Of a stretch of 64,000 nucleotides of DNA, positions 56,741 through 64,000 are shown in pieces. Location of the stretch: contig NZ_CP127294.1 of assembly GCF_030285625.1 (NCBI RefSeq), positions 9,804,001-9,868,000 on the forward strand, written 5' to 3'. A model generated the notes under the pieces. The model worked only from the letters and a program-made list of their open reading frames with translations, was not told the DNA's origin and did no database searches. Source of the DNA: Amycolatopsis sp. 2-15 (GTDB lineage: Bacteria > Actinomycetota > Actinomycetes > Mycobacteriales > Pseudonocardiaceae). Positions within the stretch are counted from its first letter, which is position 1. Each line of letters starts with the position of its first letter. The position numbers and the translations under genes are program-made.

Positions 56741-59700
56741 TCAGCCGACGGCGATGGCGAACACGTGCATCACGCCACCGCTGACGTTCGACGGCAACGT
56801 CACGCTCGCCACCGTCTTACCGGCGTCGAGGGTGATCGGCGCGGTGCCGAACACCATCGTGCGAATCTGCTGCGGGTCGGTGCCCGAAGCGTTGCGGTAC
56901 GGCGTGGACAGCACGATCCGGTTGCCGAACGACGGCTGCGCACCGCCGCCGCCGAGCGTCCAGTCGGACACGCCGACCGTGGCGGTGGACGTGGTGCCGT
57001 CGGTGTAGGTGACGGTGAGCGTGCCCTGCGCGTTGCCGTTGGAGCCGGACCCGAGCAGTGCGAGCCGGCCCGAGCCGGTCACGGTCACCTTCTGGCCGTT
57101 GGCCACGACGTTGTCGGGGTCGCCCGCCGGGAACGAGGGCCAGGTGAAGTTCAGGCCGTCGCTCGTCACCGTGCCGCCCGGCTTGGCGCCGGCCGCGGCG
57201 AGCGCGTCGGCCGAGTAGCTCCAGCCGCCGCCGTCGAAGTTGGCCTTCGTCGAGTCGGAGTCGGGCGAGATGCCGGCGTTGTCCACTGTGGCCAGCCAGC
57301 TGCCCGGCTGCCCCACGAGCACCGTGAGCACGGCCTCGGTGCTCGCCAGCCCCGGCGCGGAGAACGTGACCGGGATGCGGCGGGCGCCGTCGGCGGTGCC
57401 CGCGGGAACGGTCACGTTGACCGTGGCCTGCGCCTTGCCGTTGGCCGGCACGGCGACCGAGCCCGACGCCGGCGACAGCGTGATGCCGTCGGCGCTGCCC
57501 GCGGTGTAGGTCCACGTCTTCGCGGTGCCGGACAGGTCCTGCACGCCGACGCTCGCCGTCGCGGTCGAGCCCGCCGGGGTCACCACGCGGGCCGGGTTGG
57601 CGAACGCCAGGCTCGGCTTCTCCTGCTCGCGGAACGACGGCGGGGCATCGGCCGCCGCGGCGCCCCACTGGGTGGCCGTGGCCGAGCGGGTGAAGTCGAG
57701 CGTGCCGCCCGTCGAGATCAAGGCCTCGGGCAGCCACGACTTCGCGGCCGCGCCACCGTTGACCTTCAACGAGCCGACGTAGTCACCGGTGCCCGGCGCG
57801 TTGATCGTGATCTTCTTTCCCGCGCCGGTCGTGAGCACGGCGTGCTCGAACCGCGGCGTGGACAGCAGCACCTCGGCACGGCCCGGGATCTCCGGGTAGA
57901 CACCCAGCGCGGACCACACGTACCAGGCCGACATCTGGCCGAGGTCGTCGTTGCCGATCAGGCCCTCGGGACGCGGGTTGTAGAGCTCGTCCATGGACCG
58001 GTGCACGATGGACTGGGTCTTGGCCGGGGCACCCGCGTACGAGTAGACGTAGGGCGCGTTGGAGTTCGGCTCGTTGCCCATGAAGGCGAACGGCTCCTGC
58101 GTTCCCGCGTTCAGCTGCGTGAAGAAGGTGTCCAGCCGCGACTGGGTCGCCGTGTCGCCGCCGAACGCCGAGACGACGCCGCCGAGGTCGTAGGGCACCA
58201 TCCACTCGTACTGCGCGCCGTTGCCCTCGACCCAGCCCTGCGAGCTGGCCGGGTCGTACGTACCGGCGAACGAACCGTCGGCGTTGCGCGGCTGCAGGTG
58301 CCCGGTGCCCGGGTTGTAGAGGTTCTGCCAGTTCTGCGCCCGCTTCATGAACGTGGTGTAGGTGGCGCTGTCGCCGAGGCGCTTCGCGAACTGCGCGATC
58401 GCGAAGTCGGCGCTGGTGTACTCGAGCGTGTCCGCGCCGGCCCCGGGCACGTAGCCGAGGCGCTGGTAGTCGGCGAGGCCGGGCCGCTCGGTGTAGCCCT
58501 GGGTGGGCTGCGTGGCGCCCTTGATCATCAGGAGCAACGCCTTCTGGGCGTCGAAGTCACGCGCGCCGAAGGCATACGCGCTGGAGACGATGATGTGGTA
58601 GGGGTCGCCGTTCATCACGCCGGTGTAGTCGTTGGCCACGGTCCAGCGGTCCCACGAGCCGCCCTGCTCGGCGTAGGCCATCATCGAGCGCACGATGTCC
58701 GACGTCTGGGCCGGATCGATCGTGGCCAGCAGCGGGATCTCCGAACGGTAGATGTCCCAGCCGGAGAAGTTGGTGTACATGGCGTGACCCTTGTCCGCCT
58801 TGTGGATCCGGCCGTCGAAGCCCGGGTAGGAACCGTCCACATCGGAGAACACGTTCGGCTGGATCAGCGAGTGGTACAGCGACGTGTAGAACGTGGTCAT
58901 GTCCGCGTCGGAGCCGCCGCTGACCGCGACCTTGCCGAACTGGTCGTTCCACGCCTTGCGCGCGCCCGCCGCGATCTGGTCGAAGGACTTCTTGCCGTTG
59001 TTCTCGGCCTTCAGGTTCGCCTTCGCGCCGTCCACGGACACGAACGACAGGCCGACCTGCACGTTGACCTGCGCGCCGTTGAGGTTCGCGAAGCTCACGT
59101 AGCCGCCGCTGCCGGGGCCGCTCACGGTGGTGTCCTGCGTCTTGGCCTTGGCCGGGCGCGCGATGGCGGCGTTCACGCCGTTGGGCTGCGCCACCTTCGC
59201 GCGAGCCCCGCCGGTCTCCGACGTCTTGCCGGGCGTCACCGCGCCGTTCTTCCACGTGCCGGTCGAGGCGAACGGGGTGTCGAACTTGGCGGAGAAGTAC
59301 ACGCGGTAGGTGTTCTGCGCGCCGCAGAAGCGGCCGCTGGTCGCCCAGCCGCTGATGGTGTCCTTGCCGATGGTGATCGACGCGTCGTCGGTGCCGTTGA
59401 CCGAGCCGGACGTGTTGACCAGCAGCGTCGAGGACGCGCCGGCGGGGTAGGTCAGGCGCGCGGAGCCGGTGCGCTGCGTCGCACTCAGCTCGACCTTCGC
59501 GCCGCTGTCGAGGGTGACGTCGTACTCGCCCGCGGTGGCGTGCTCGTTGTCGTGGCTGAACTTCGACGTGTAGTGGCCCGGGTCCGTCGCGGGCGAGGTG
59601 CTGACCTCGCCGACGTACGGGATGAACGGGATGTCCTCGTACGTCGAGCAGCCCGCACCCGAGAGGTGCGTGAGGCTGAAGCCCGTGAGGGCGTTGTCGT

Positions 59701-59977
59701 CGTAGAAGTAGCCACCCGGCTGCGACTTCACCGTGTCCGGGCTCCACTGCACCATCCCGAACGGCGCCACCGCGCCCGGGAACGTGTTGCCGGCACCACC
59801 ACCGGTGCCGTGGTCCTCGCCACCCGGCCGAGTTCCGACGAAGGGGTTCACCCACTTCGCGAAATCGGTGTCCGGGGCTTTCGCGGCCACGGCCGCGGTG
59901 GCCGGCGCGACCGCCGCCACCACCGCCGTGGTCAGGAAGATCAGTCCGGCTCTCCAGCGCGCTCGCGCCATCGCCAT
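56741..59977 (-). CDS. Large secreted GH92 alpha-mannosidase with C-terminal accessory domains
   Basis: A 1078-residue protein from ATG 59977 (MAMARARWRAGLIF, signal peptide to about AAVAA). Residues about 35-720 are GH92: GGGAGNTFPGAVAPFGMVQWSPDT, LTHLSGAGCSTYEDIPFIPYVG, YTNFSGWDIYRSEIPLLATI, WVEGNGAQYEWMVPYDLGG, and GLIGNDDLGQMSAWYVWSALGVYPE. An NEW3/Ig-like domain follows (LSGTAKTWTYTAGSADGITLSP), then a beta-sandwich typical of carbohydrate-associated modules (GWSYSADALAAAGAKPGGTV). It is longer than its neighbour because of these modules. A LacI-type operator sits 55 bases upstream. Confidence 0.93.
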   Translation of the reverse strand: MAMARARWRAGLIFLTTAVVAAVAPATAAVAAKAPDTDFAKWVNPFVGTRPGGEDHGTGGGAGNTFPGAVAPFGMVQWSPDTVKSQPGGYFYDDNALTGFSLTHLSGAGCSTYEDIPFIPYVGEVSTSPATDPGHYTSKFSHDNEHATAGEYDVTLDSGAKVELSATQRTGSARLTYPAGASSTLLVNTSGSVNGTDDASITIGKDTISGWATSGRFCGAQNTYRVYFSAKFDTPFASTGTWKNGAVTPGKTSETGGARAKVAQPNGVNAAIARPAKAKTQDTTVSGPGSGGYVSFANLNGAQVNVQVGLSFVSVDGAKANLKAENNGKKSFDQIAAGARKAWNDQFGKVAVSGGSDADMTTFYTSLYHSLIQPNVFSDVDGSYPGFDGRIHKADKGHAMYTNFSGWDIYRSEIPLLATIDPAQTSDIVRSMMAYAEQGGSWDRWTVANDYTGVMNGDPYHIIVSSAYAFGARDFDAQKALLLMIKGATQPTQGYTERPGLADYQRLGYVPGAGADTLEYTSADFAIAQFAKRLGDSATYTTFMKRAQNWQNLYNPGTGHLQPRNADGSFAGTYDPASSQGWVEGNGAQYEWMVPYDLGGVVSAFGGDTATQSRLDTFFTQLNAGTQEPFAFMGNEPNSNAPYVYSYAGAPAKTQSIVHRSMDELYNPRPEGLIGNDDLGQMSAWYVWSALGVYPEIPGRAEVLLSTPRFEHAVLTTGAGKKITINAPGTGDYVGSLKVNGGAAAKSWLPEALISTGGTLDFTRSATATQWGAAAADAPPSFREQEKPSLAFANPARVVTPAGSTATASVGVQDLSGTAKTWTYTAGSADGITLSPASGSVAVPANGKAQATVNVTVPAGTADGARRIPVTFSAPGLASTEAVLTVLVGQPGSWLATVDNAGISPDSDSTKANFDGGGWSYSADALAAAGAKPGGTVTSDGLNFTWPSFPAGDPDNVVANGQKVTVTGSGRLALLGSGSNGNAQGTLTVTYTDGTTSTATVGVSDWTLGGGGAQPSFGNRIVLSTPYRNASGTDPQQIRTMVFGTAPITLDAGKTVASVTLPSNVSGGVMHVFAIAVG

Positions 59978-60031
59978 CGCCTCTCCAGTCGTCGGCGCGA
60001 CTCGGCCGTCAGGGCCGCGGAGGAGTGGGAT

Positions 60032-60043
60032 GACAACCTTGTC
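60032..60043. promoter_or_regulatory. LacI-type operator upstream of the large GH92 gene
   Basis: GACAACCTTGTC, one base off the palindrome seen at the divergent lacI-like gene, lies 55-66 bases before the GH92 ATG. A possible -35 (TTGACG, reverse strand, 60095-60090) is further upstream. Confidence 0.65.
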
Positions 60044-60190
60044 GCGCACACCGTCGATGCGGGCAACCTTGGGCAATCGTTCACGAAAACGTCAAGTCGT
60101 GCGTGGAAGCCTGTCTGGTTCCGGACACGGTGATCAGCCATCTGCCTCACAACTTTCGCAGGCTGAATCCCATTCGGCGCGAAGCGGGCA

Positions 60191-60244
60191 TTGACAGCGA
60201 CCCGGGCTTTGGTGTGCAATCTGCGCCACTATGACAACGTTGTC
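60191..60244 (+). promoter_or_regulatory. Promoter and operator of the LacI-family gene
   Basis: TTGACA (60191-60196) and TGCAAT (60215-60220), spaced 18 bases, form a sigma-70-like promoter that would begin transcription close to the ATG at 60231. The perfect palindrome GACAACGTTGTC (60233-60244) overlaps the start codon, giving tight autoregulation. Confidence 0.65.
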
Positions 60245-61283
60245 TCCTCATGGCCGGGAAGCGGACGGGCTTCCCCGCCCGGCGAGCCGACGGGCCACGA
60301 TGAGCGATGTGGCCCGGCTCGCCGGCGTCAGCATCAAGACCGTGTCCCGGGTGGTCAACGACGAGCCCGCGGTGCACCCCGACACCGCCGAGCGCGTGGT
60401 GGCGGCCATCGAGCAGCTCGGGTTCCGCCGCAACCTCGGCGCCCGCAACCTGCGTCGCGGCTCGACCACGGGCACGATCGGCCTCATCGTCGAAGACGTC
60501 GGCAACCCGTTCTACTCCGAGCTCAACCGCGCGGTGGAGCGCATCGCCACGTCGTTCGGCCGCCACGTGCTCACCGGTTCGTCGGAGGAGAACTCCGACC
60601 GCGAACGCGAGCTGGCGCTGGAGTTCTGCGCGCGCCGGGTCGACGGGATCCTCGTGGTCCCGGCGGGCATGCAGCACGGTTACCTCGTACCGGAGATGCG
60701 CGCGGGCACGCCGGTGGTGTTCCTCGACCGCCCGGCCGGCGACATCGTGGCCGACACCGTGCTCGTCGACAACCTCGGCGGCACCATCGACGCGGTCACG
60801 CACCTGGTGCGGCACGGGCACCGCCGGATCGCGTTCCTCGGTGACAGCCCCGACATCTTCACCGCGGCCGAGCGTCTGCGCGGCTTCCGCGAAGGCTGCG
60901 TGCGCAACGGTGTGTCCTACGACGAGAGCCTCGTGGTGATGCGCACGCCCACGCCCGAGACGATCGCCCACGCCGTGGCGACGCTGCTGTCGGGTCCGTC
61001 GGCCGCGACCGCGGTGATCGCGGGCAACAACCGCGTGGCCGTGCACCTGTTGCGCGCCCTGTCCCACGCCGAGCACCGGCCCGCGATGGTGAGCTTCGAC
61101 GACTTCGAGCTGGCGGACCTGCTGGACCCGCCCGTGACGGTCGTCGCCCACGACGTCAGCGCCCTGGGGCACGCGGCGGCAGAACTGCTGTTCGCGCGGA
61201 TCCAGGGGGATCAGTCCGCACCCAGAAAGGTAGTCCTGCCCGTGCATCTCGTAGCCCGTGGTTCCGGTGAGGTCGCCCCGTGA
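60231..61283 (+). CDS. LacI family transcriptional regulator of the mannan/GH92 locus
   Basis: A 350-residue protein. The helix-turn-helix starts at MSDVARLAGVSIKTVSRVVNDEPAVHPDTAERVVAAIEQLGF (residues 24-65), followed by the periplasmic-binding-like domain (TIGLIVEDVGNPFYSELNRAVERIA, then VDNLGGTIDAVTHLVRHGHRRIAFLGD). It is divergent from the large GH92 gene and first in an operon with a phosphomannose isomerase-like gene and sugar ABC genes. It probably binds GACAACSTTGTC. The inducer is a sugar such as mannose (inference). Confidence 0.93.
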   Translation: MTTLSPHGREADGLPRPASRRATMSDVARLAGVSIKTVSRVVNDEPAVHPDTAERVVAAIEQLGFRRNLGARNLRRGSTTGTIGLIVEDVGNPFYSELNRAVERIATSFGRHVLTGSSEENSDRERELALEFCARRVDGILVVPAGMQHGYLVPEMRAGTPVVFLDRPAGDIVADTVLVDNLGGTIDAVTHLVRHGHRRIAFLGDSPDIFTAAERLRGFREGCVRNGVSYDESLVVMRTPTPETIAHAVATLLSGPSAATAVIAGNNRVAVHLLRALSHAEHRPAMVSFDDFELADLLDPPVTVVAHDVSALGHAAAELLFARIQGDQSAPRKVVLPVHLVARGSGEVAP

Positions 61284-62317
61284 GCACGCACCTCGAACCG
61301 ATCCGGCTCCCGGCCAACCAGCCGCCGCAGTTCTACCGCGGTGGCGACGCGATCGCCGCGCTGCGCGGTGCCACCGGTACGGACTCGAAGTTCGGCCCGG
61401 AGGACTGGGTCGGCTCCGTCACCACGATGTTCGGCCAGGACACCAACGGCCTCACGAAGCTGCCCAGCGGCGTCTGGCTGCGCGACGCCGTGCGCGAGAA
61501 CGCCGAGGCGTGGCTGGGCGCCGAGCACGTGGCCAAGCTCGGCGACTCCACCGGCCTGCTGGTGAAGCTGCTCGACGCGGGCCAGCGGCTGCCCGTGCAC
61601 TTCCACCCGAGCAACGCGTTCGCGAAGCAGCACTTCGACTCGCACTTCGGCAAGGCCGAGGCGTGGATCGTGATCGGCACCTACGGTGACGACCCGCGGG
61701 TGTACCCGGGGTTCAAGGAGACGCTGAGCAAGGACACCGTCGCCGAGTGGACGCGGGAGCAGGACACGCCGAGCATGCTGGGCGCGCTCAACAGCGTTTC
61801 CGTGCAGGCCGGCGACACCGTGTACATCCCGGCGGGCCTGCCGCACGCGATCGGCGAAGGCGTGTTCGTGGTGGAGCTGCAGCAGCCCACCGACTTCTCG
61901 CTGACGATCGAGTGGCGCGACTTCCTGGCCTCGCCGGAGAAGGGCCACCTCGGCCTCGGGTTCGACACCGCGCTCGACGCGCTCGACACGTCCGGCTGGG
62001 ACGCCGAACGGCTCACCACGATCGTGACGCACACCGCCGACGACAAGGACACCTCGGTGGACCTGCTCGCCGCGGGGTCGGACGAGTTCTTCCGCGCCGA
62101 CCGCGTGCAGCTGACCGGCAGCTCGCTGGCGCTCGACCCGTCGTTCGCGGTGCTCGTGGTGCTCGACGGCGCCGGCACGCTGCGCACGGAACACGGCGGC
62201 GAGTTCTCCCTGGCCAAGGGCGAGACCTACGTGGTGCCGTTCGATGCCGGGCAGGTCGAGGCGTCGGGCACGCTCACCGCGATCCGCTGCCGCCCGCCCG
62301 CACCCGAGAAGAGGTAG
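61280..62317 (+). CDS. Class I mannose-6-phosphate isomerase-like cupin protein
   Basis: A 345-residue protein; the GTG at 61280 overlaps the LacI stop. The metal-site residues are in RLPVHFHPSNAFAKQHFDS (HxH), KAEAWIVIGT (Glu) and PAGLPHAIGEG (His), as in type I PMI. FVVELQQPTDFSLTIEWRDF follows. It would convert mannose-6-phosphate to fructose-6-phosphate, which fits the mannosidase regulon. Some relatives have other aldose substrates. The catalytic Arg region is conserved only loosely. Confidence 0.88.
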   Translation: MSTHLEPIRLPANQPPQFYRGGDAIAALRGATGTDSKFGPEDWVGSVTTMFGQDTNGLTKLPSGVWLRDAVRENAEAWLGAEHVAKLGDSTGLLVKLLDAGQRLPVHFHPSNAFAKQHFDSHFGKAEAWIVIGTYGDDPRVYPGFKETLSKDTVAEWTREQDTPSMLGALNSVSVQAGDTVYIPAGLPHAIGEGVFVVELQQPTDFSLTIEWRDFLASPEKGHLGLGFDTALDALDTSGWDAERLTTIVTHTADDKDTSVDLLAAGSDEFFRADRVQLTGSSLALDPSFAVLVVLDGAGTLRTEHGGEFSLAKGETYVVPFDAGQVEASGTLTAIRCRPPAPEKR

Positions 62318-62322
62318 GCCCC

Positions 62323-63087
62323 ATGAGCGAGATCCTGCTGGACGCGGTGGACCTCACGAAGCACTACGGCTCGGTGGAAGCCCTTCGCGGCGCTTCCTTC
62401 CAGGCCCGCGCGGGTGAGGTCACGGCCCTGATCGGCGACAACGGTGCCGGCAAGTCGACGCTCGTGAAGTGCCTTTCCGGCGCCGAGCAGCCGACGTCCG
62501 GCAGGATCCTGCTCGACGGCTCCGAAGTGCGGCTCGACTCCCCCGTGACCGCGCGGCGGCTCGGGATCGAGACGGTGTACCAGGACCTCGCCGTCGCACC
62601 GGAGCTCGACCCGGCGGCGAACCTGTTCCTGGGCCGGGAGATCCACCGCAAGGGTTTCCTCGGCAAACTGGGCATGCTCGACAAGGCGGAGATGCGCCGC
62701 CAGGCCGTGGCGGAGTTCCAGCGGCTCGGTGTGACGCTGCAGAGCACCGACGTGCCCATCGGCTCGCTTTCGGGCGGGCAGCGCCAGAGCGTGGCCGTGG
62801 CGCGGTCGGTGGTGTGGGCGTCGAAGGTCGTGTTCATGGACGAGCCGACGGCGGCGCTGGGTGTGGTGCAGCGCGAACGCGTGCTCGACGTGATCAAGAA
62901 GGTGCGGGACAAGGGCATCGCCGTGGTGCTGATCAGCCACAACATGCCCGAGGTGCTGTCGGTGTCCGACCGCATCGAGGTGCTGCGGCTCGGCAAGCGC
63001 GTAGCTCGGTTCGTCGGCAGGGACACGAAGCTCGAAGACCTCGTGGCGGCCATGACCGGCGCCCTCGTTCAGGAGGAGGCGGCATGA
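62323..63087 (+). CDS. Sugar ABC transporter ATP-binding protein
   Basis: A 254-residue single ATPase domain: Walker A ALIGDNGAGKSTLVKCLSG, signature GSLSGGQRQSVAVARSV, Walker B KVVFMDEPTAALGVVQ, H-loop VLISHNMPEVL. It is of the CUT2 type (RbsA/FrcA-like) but with only one nucleotide-binding domain, as in FrcA. It is coupled by ATGA overlap with the permease gene. Confidence 0.94.
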   Translation: MSEILLDAVDLTKHYGSVEALRGASFQARAGEVTALIGDNGAGKSTLVKCLSGAEQPTSGRILLDGSEVRLDSPVTARRLGIETVYQDLAVAPELDPAANLFLGREIHRKGFLGKLGMLDKAEMRRQAVAEFQRLGVTLQSTDVPIGSLSGGQRQSVAVARSVVWASKVVFMDEPTAALGVVQRERVLDVIKKVRDKGIAVVLISHNMPEVLSVSDRIEVLRLGKRVARFVGRDTKLEDLVAAMTGALVQEEAA

Positions 63088-64000
63088 GCACGCCCACGAA
63101 GGACATCCAGACCACTGTGGACGGTGGGTTCGGCAAGGTGCCGCTGGGCAAGCGGCTGGTGGGCGCCAACACGTTCTGGATCGCGCTGGTGCTGCTGGCG
63201 TTGATCATCGTGTTCACGGCGCTCGCGCCGGCCGAGTTCGCGACGCTGTTCACGCTCCAGACGACGCTGATCGAGACTTCGGTGCTGCTGGTGCTCTCGG
63301 TGGGCATGACGTTCGTGATCATCACCTCCGGCATCGACCTGTCCGTCGGGTCCGTGCTGATCTTCTCCGGCATGGTCGCCGGCAAGACGATGGAAGCGCT
63401 CAGCGGTGGCAACGCGACGAACGCGGGCTGGGGCGTGATCATCGTCGGGCTGGTCGCGGCGGTGATCGCGGGCACGATCTGGGGCTTGATCAACGGCTGG
63501 CTCATCGCCGTGGCGGACATCCCGCCGCTGATCGTCACGCTCGGCACCTTGGGCGCGGCGCTCGGCGCGGCGTTGCTGCTCGGCAGCGGCTCGGACGTGC
63601 GCAGTGTGCCGACCGCGCTGAACAAGACCCTGGGCTACGGCACGTCGTTCGGCGGGATCCCGAACCTCGTGCTGGTGGCGGCGGTGATCACGCTGATCGG
63701 CGCGTGGCTGCTGCACACCACGAAGTTCGGCCGCTACACCTTCGCGATCGGCTCCAACGCCGAAGCCGCGCGGCGCTCGGGGATCGGCGTGACCGCTCAC
63801 CTGCTCAAGGTGTACACGCTGACCGGGTTCCTGGCCGGGGTGGCCGGTTTCCTCTCGCTGGCCTACTACTCGTCGACCACGGTCGCGTCGCACTCCACGG
63901 ACAACCTGAACGCCATCGCCGCCACGGTGATGGGCGGTACGAGCCTCTTCGGCGGTGTCGGAACGGTGCTGGGCACGGTGATCGGCGTGTTCATCCCGGC
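63084..64000 (+). CDS. CUT2-type sugar ABC permease, cut by the window end
   Basis: At least 305 residues from ATG 63084 (MSTPTKDIQTTVDGGFGKV), open at the right edge. It has eight or so hydrophobic segments and the BPD_transp_2 motif FVIITSGIDLSVGSVLIFSGMVAG. GRYTFAIGSNAEAARRSGIGVTAHLLKVYTLTGFLAG is the cytoplasmic EAA-like coupling loop. The binding-protein gene is expected just beyond position 64000. Confidence 0.93.
   Translation, partial: MSTPTKDIQTTVDGGFGKVPLGKRLVGANTFWIALVLLALIIVFTALAPAEFATLFTLQTTLIETSVLLVLSVGMTFVIITSGIDLSVGSVLIFSGMVAGKTMEALSGGNATNAGWGVIIVGLVAAVIAGTIWGLINGWLIAVADIPPLIVTLGTLGAALGAALLLGSGSDVRSVPTALNKTLGYGTSFGGIPNLVLVAAVITLIGAWLLHTTKFGRYTFAIGSNAEAARRSGIGVTAHLLKVYTLTGFLAGVAGFLSLAYYSSTTVASHSTDNLNAIAATVMGGTSLFGGVGTVLGTVIGVFIP

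Noticed and set aside
54506..60133. Very long open frame on the + strand across the GH92 genes
   Set aside because: It is antisense to two clear GH92 genes; long antisense frames are usual in GC-rich DNA when the coding strand uses G/C-ending codons. Its content is arginine/valine-rich and not domain-like.

Overview
The window is high-GC actinomycete DNA. GC-rich third codon positions, many GTG starts, a RamB-type glyoxylate regulator, DasR-type and LacI-type operators, two large secreted GH92 enzymes and a cysteine leader peptide point to a saprophytic Pseudonocardiaceae-like organism. Amycolatopsis is my best guess, by inference only. I see no rRNA, tRNA, phage, IS element or CRISPR.

Layout. 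1-9 kb: etfBA, a DegV protein, then a methyltransferase, a GH57 branching enzyme and a GT4 glycosyltransferase in the gene order of the mycobacterial methylglucose lipopolysaccharide (MGLP) locus, interrupted here by a glutathione peroxidase and a GH2 hydrolase. 9-13 kb: small stress and housekeeping genes and a TetR/NTF2 divergent pair with palindromic operators. 13-18 kb: the glyoxylate shunt (malate synthase, isocitrate lyase) divergent from RamB, with TTGCRAA-type repeats between them. 18-28 kb: threonine dehydratase, a secreted S33 peptidase, a GntR/nitrilase/APC-permease cassette, a hexapeptide acyltransferase, a nucleoside hydrolase and a membrane-anchored cell-wall hydrolase. 28-38 kb: a regulator-rich accessory stretch (three TetR/ArsR systems, two XRE regulators, SDR, SRPBCC, thioredoxin-reductase-like and methyltransferase genes) containing several broken genes. 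39-46 kb: GH18 chitinase with a dre-like site, acid phosphatase, an ABC ATPase, an enoyl-CoA hydratase/methyltransferase operon, and a cysteine dioxygenase-rhodanese operon preceded by a cysteine-containing leader peptide. 46-54 kb: glycogen phosphorylase, zinc metallopeptidase lipoprotein, SDR, TPR-thioredoxin, MarR and others. 54-64 kb: a glycan-use regulon of two secreted GH92 alpha-mannosidases, a LacI repressor, a phosphomannose isomerase and a sugar ABC transporter cut by the window end.

The most unusual signal is a dispersed near-palindromic 17-18 bp element, TCGCC-N7-GGCGA (typical loop GYTSAGY). I count roughly forty full or degenerate copies between 3 and 38 kb, and none after about 38 kb. 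Copies sit singly between convergent genes, in clusters (12.7-13.1, 24.6-24.7 and 37.6-37.9 kb) and inside coding sequences, where almost all lie in the one reading frame that encodes (L/S)P-x-(S/N)-G-(E/D). In the cell-wall hydrolase seven copies build a repetitive cytoplasmic tail, and in a carboxymuconolactone-decarboxylase-like protein a copy lies at the junction of two fused domains. All counts are by eye and are approximate.
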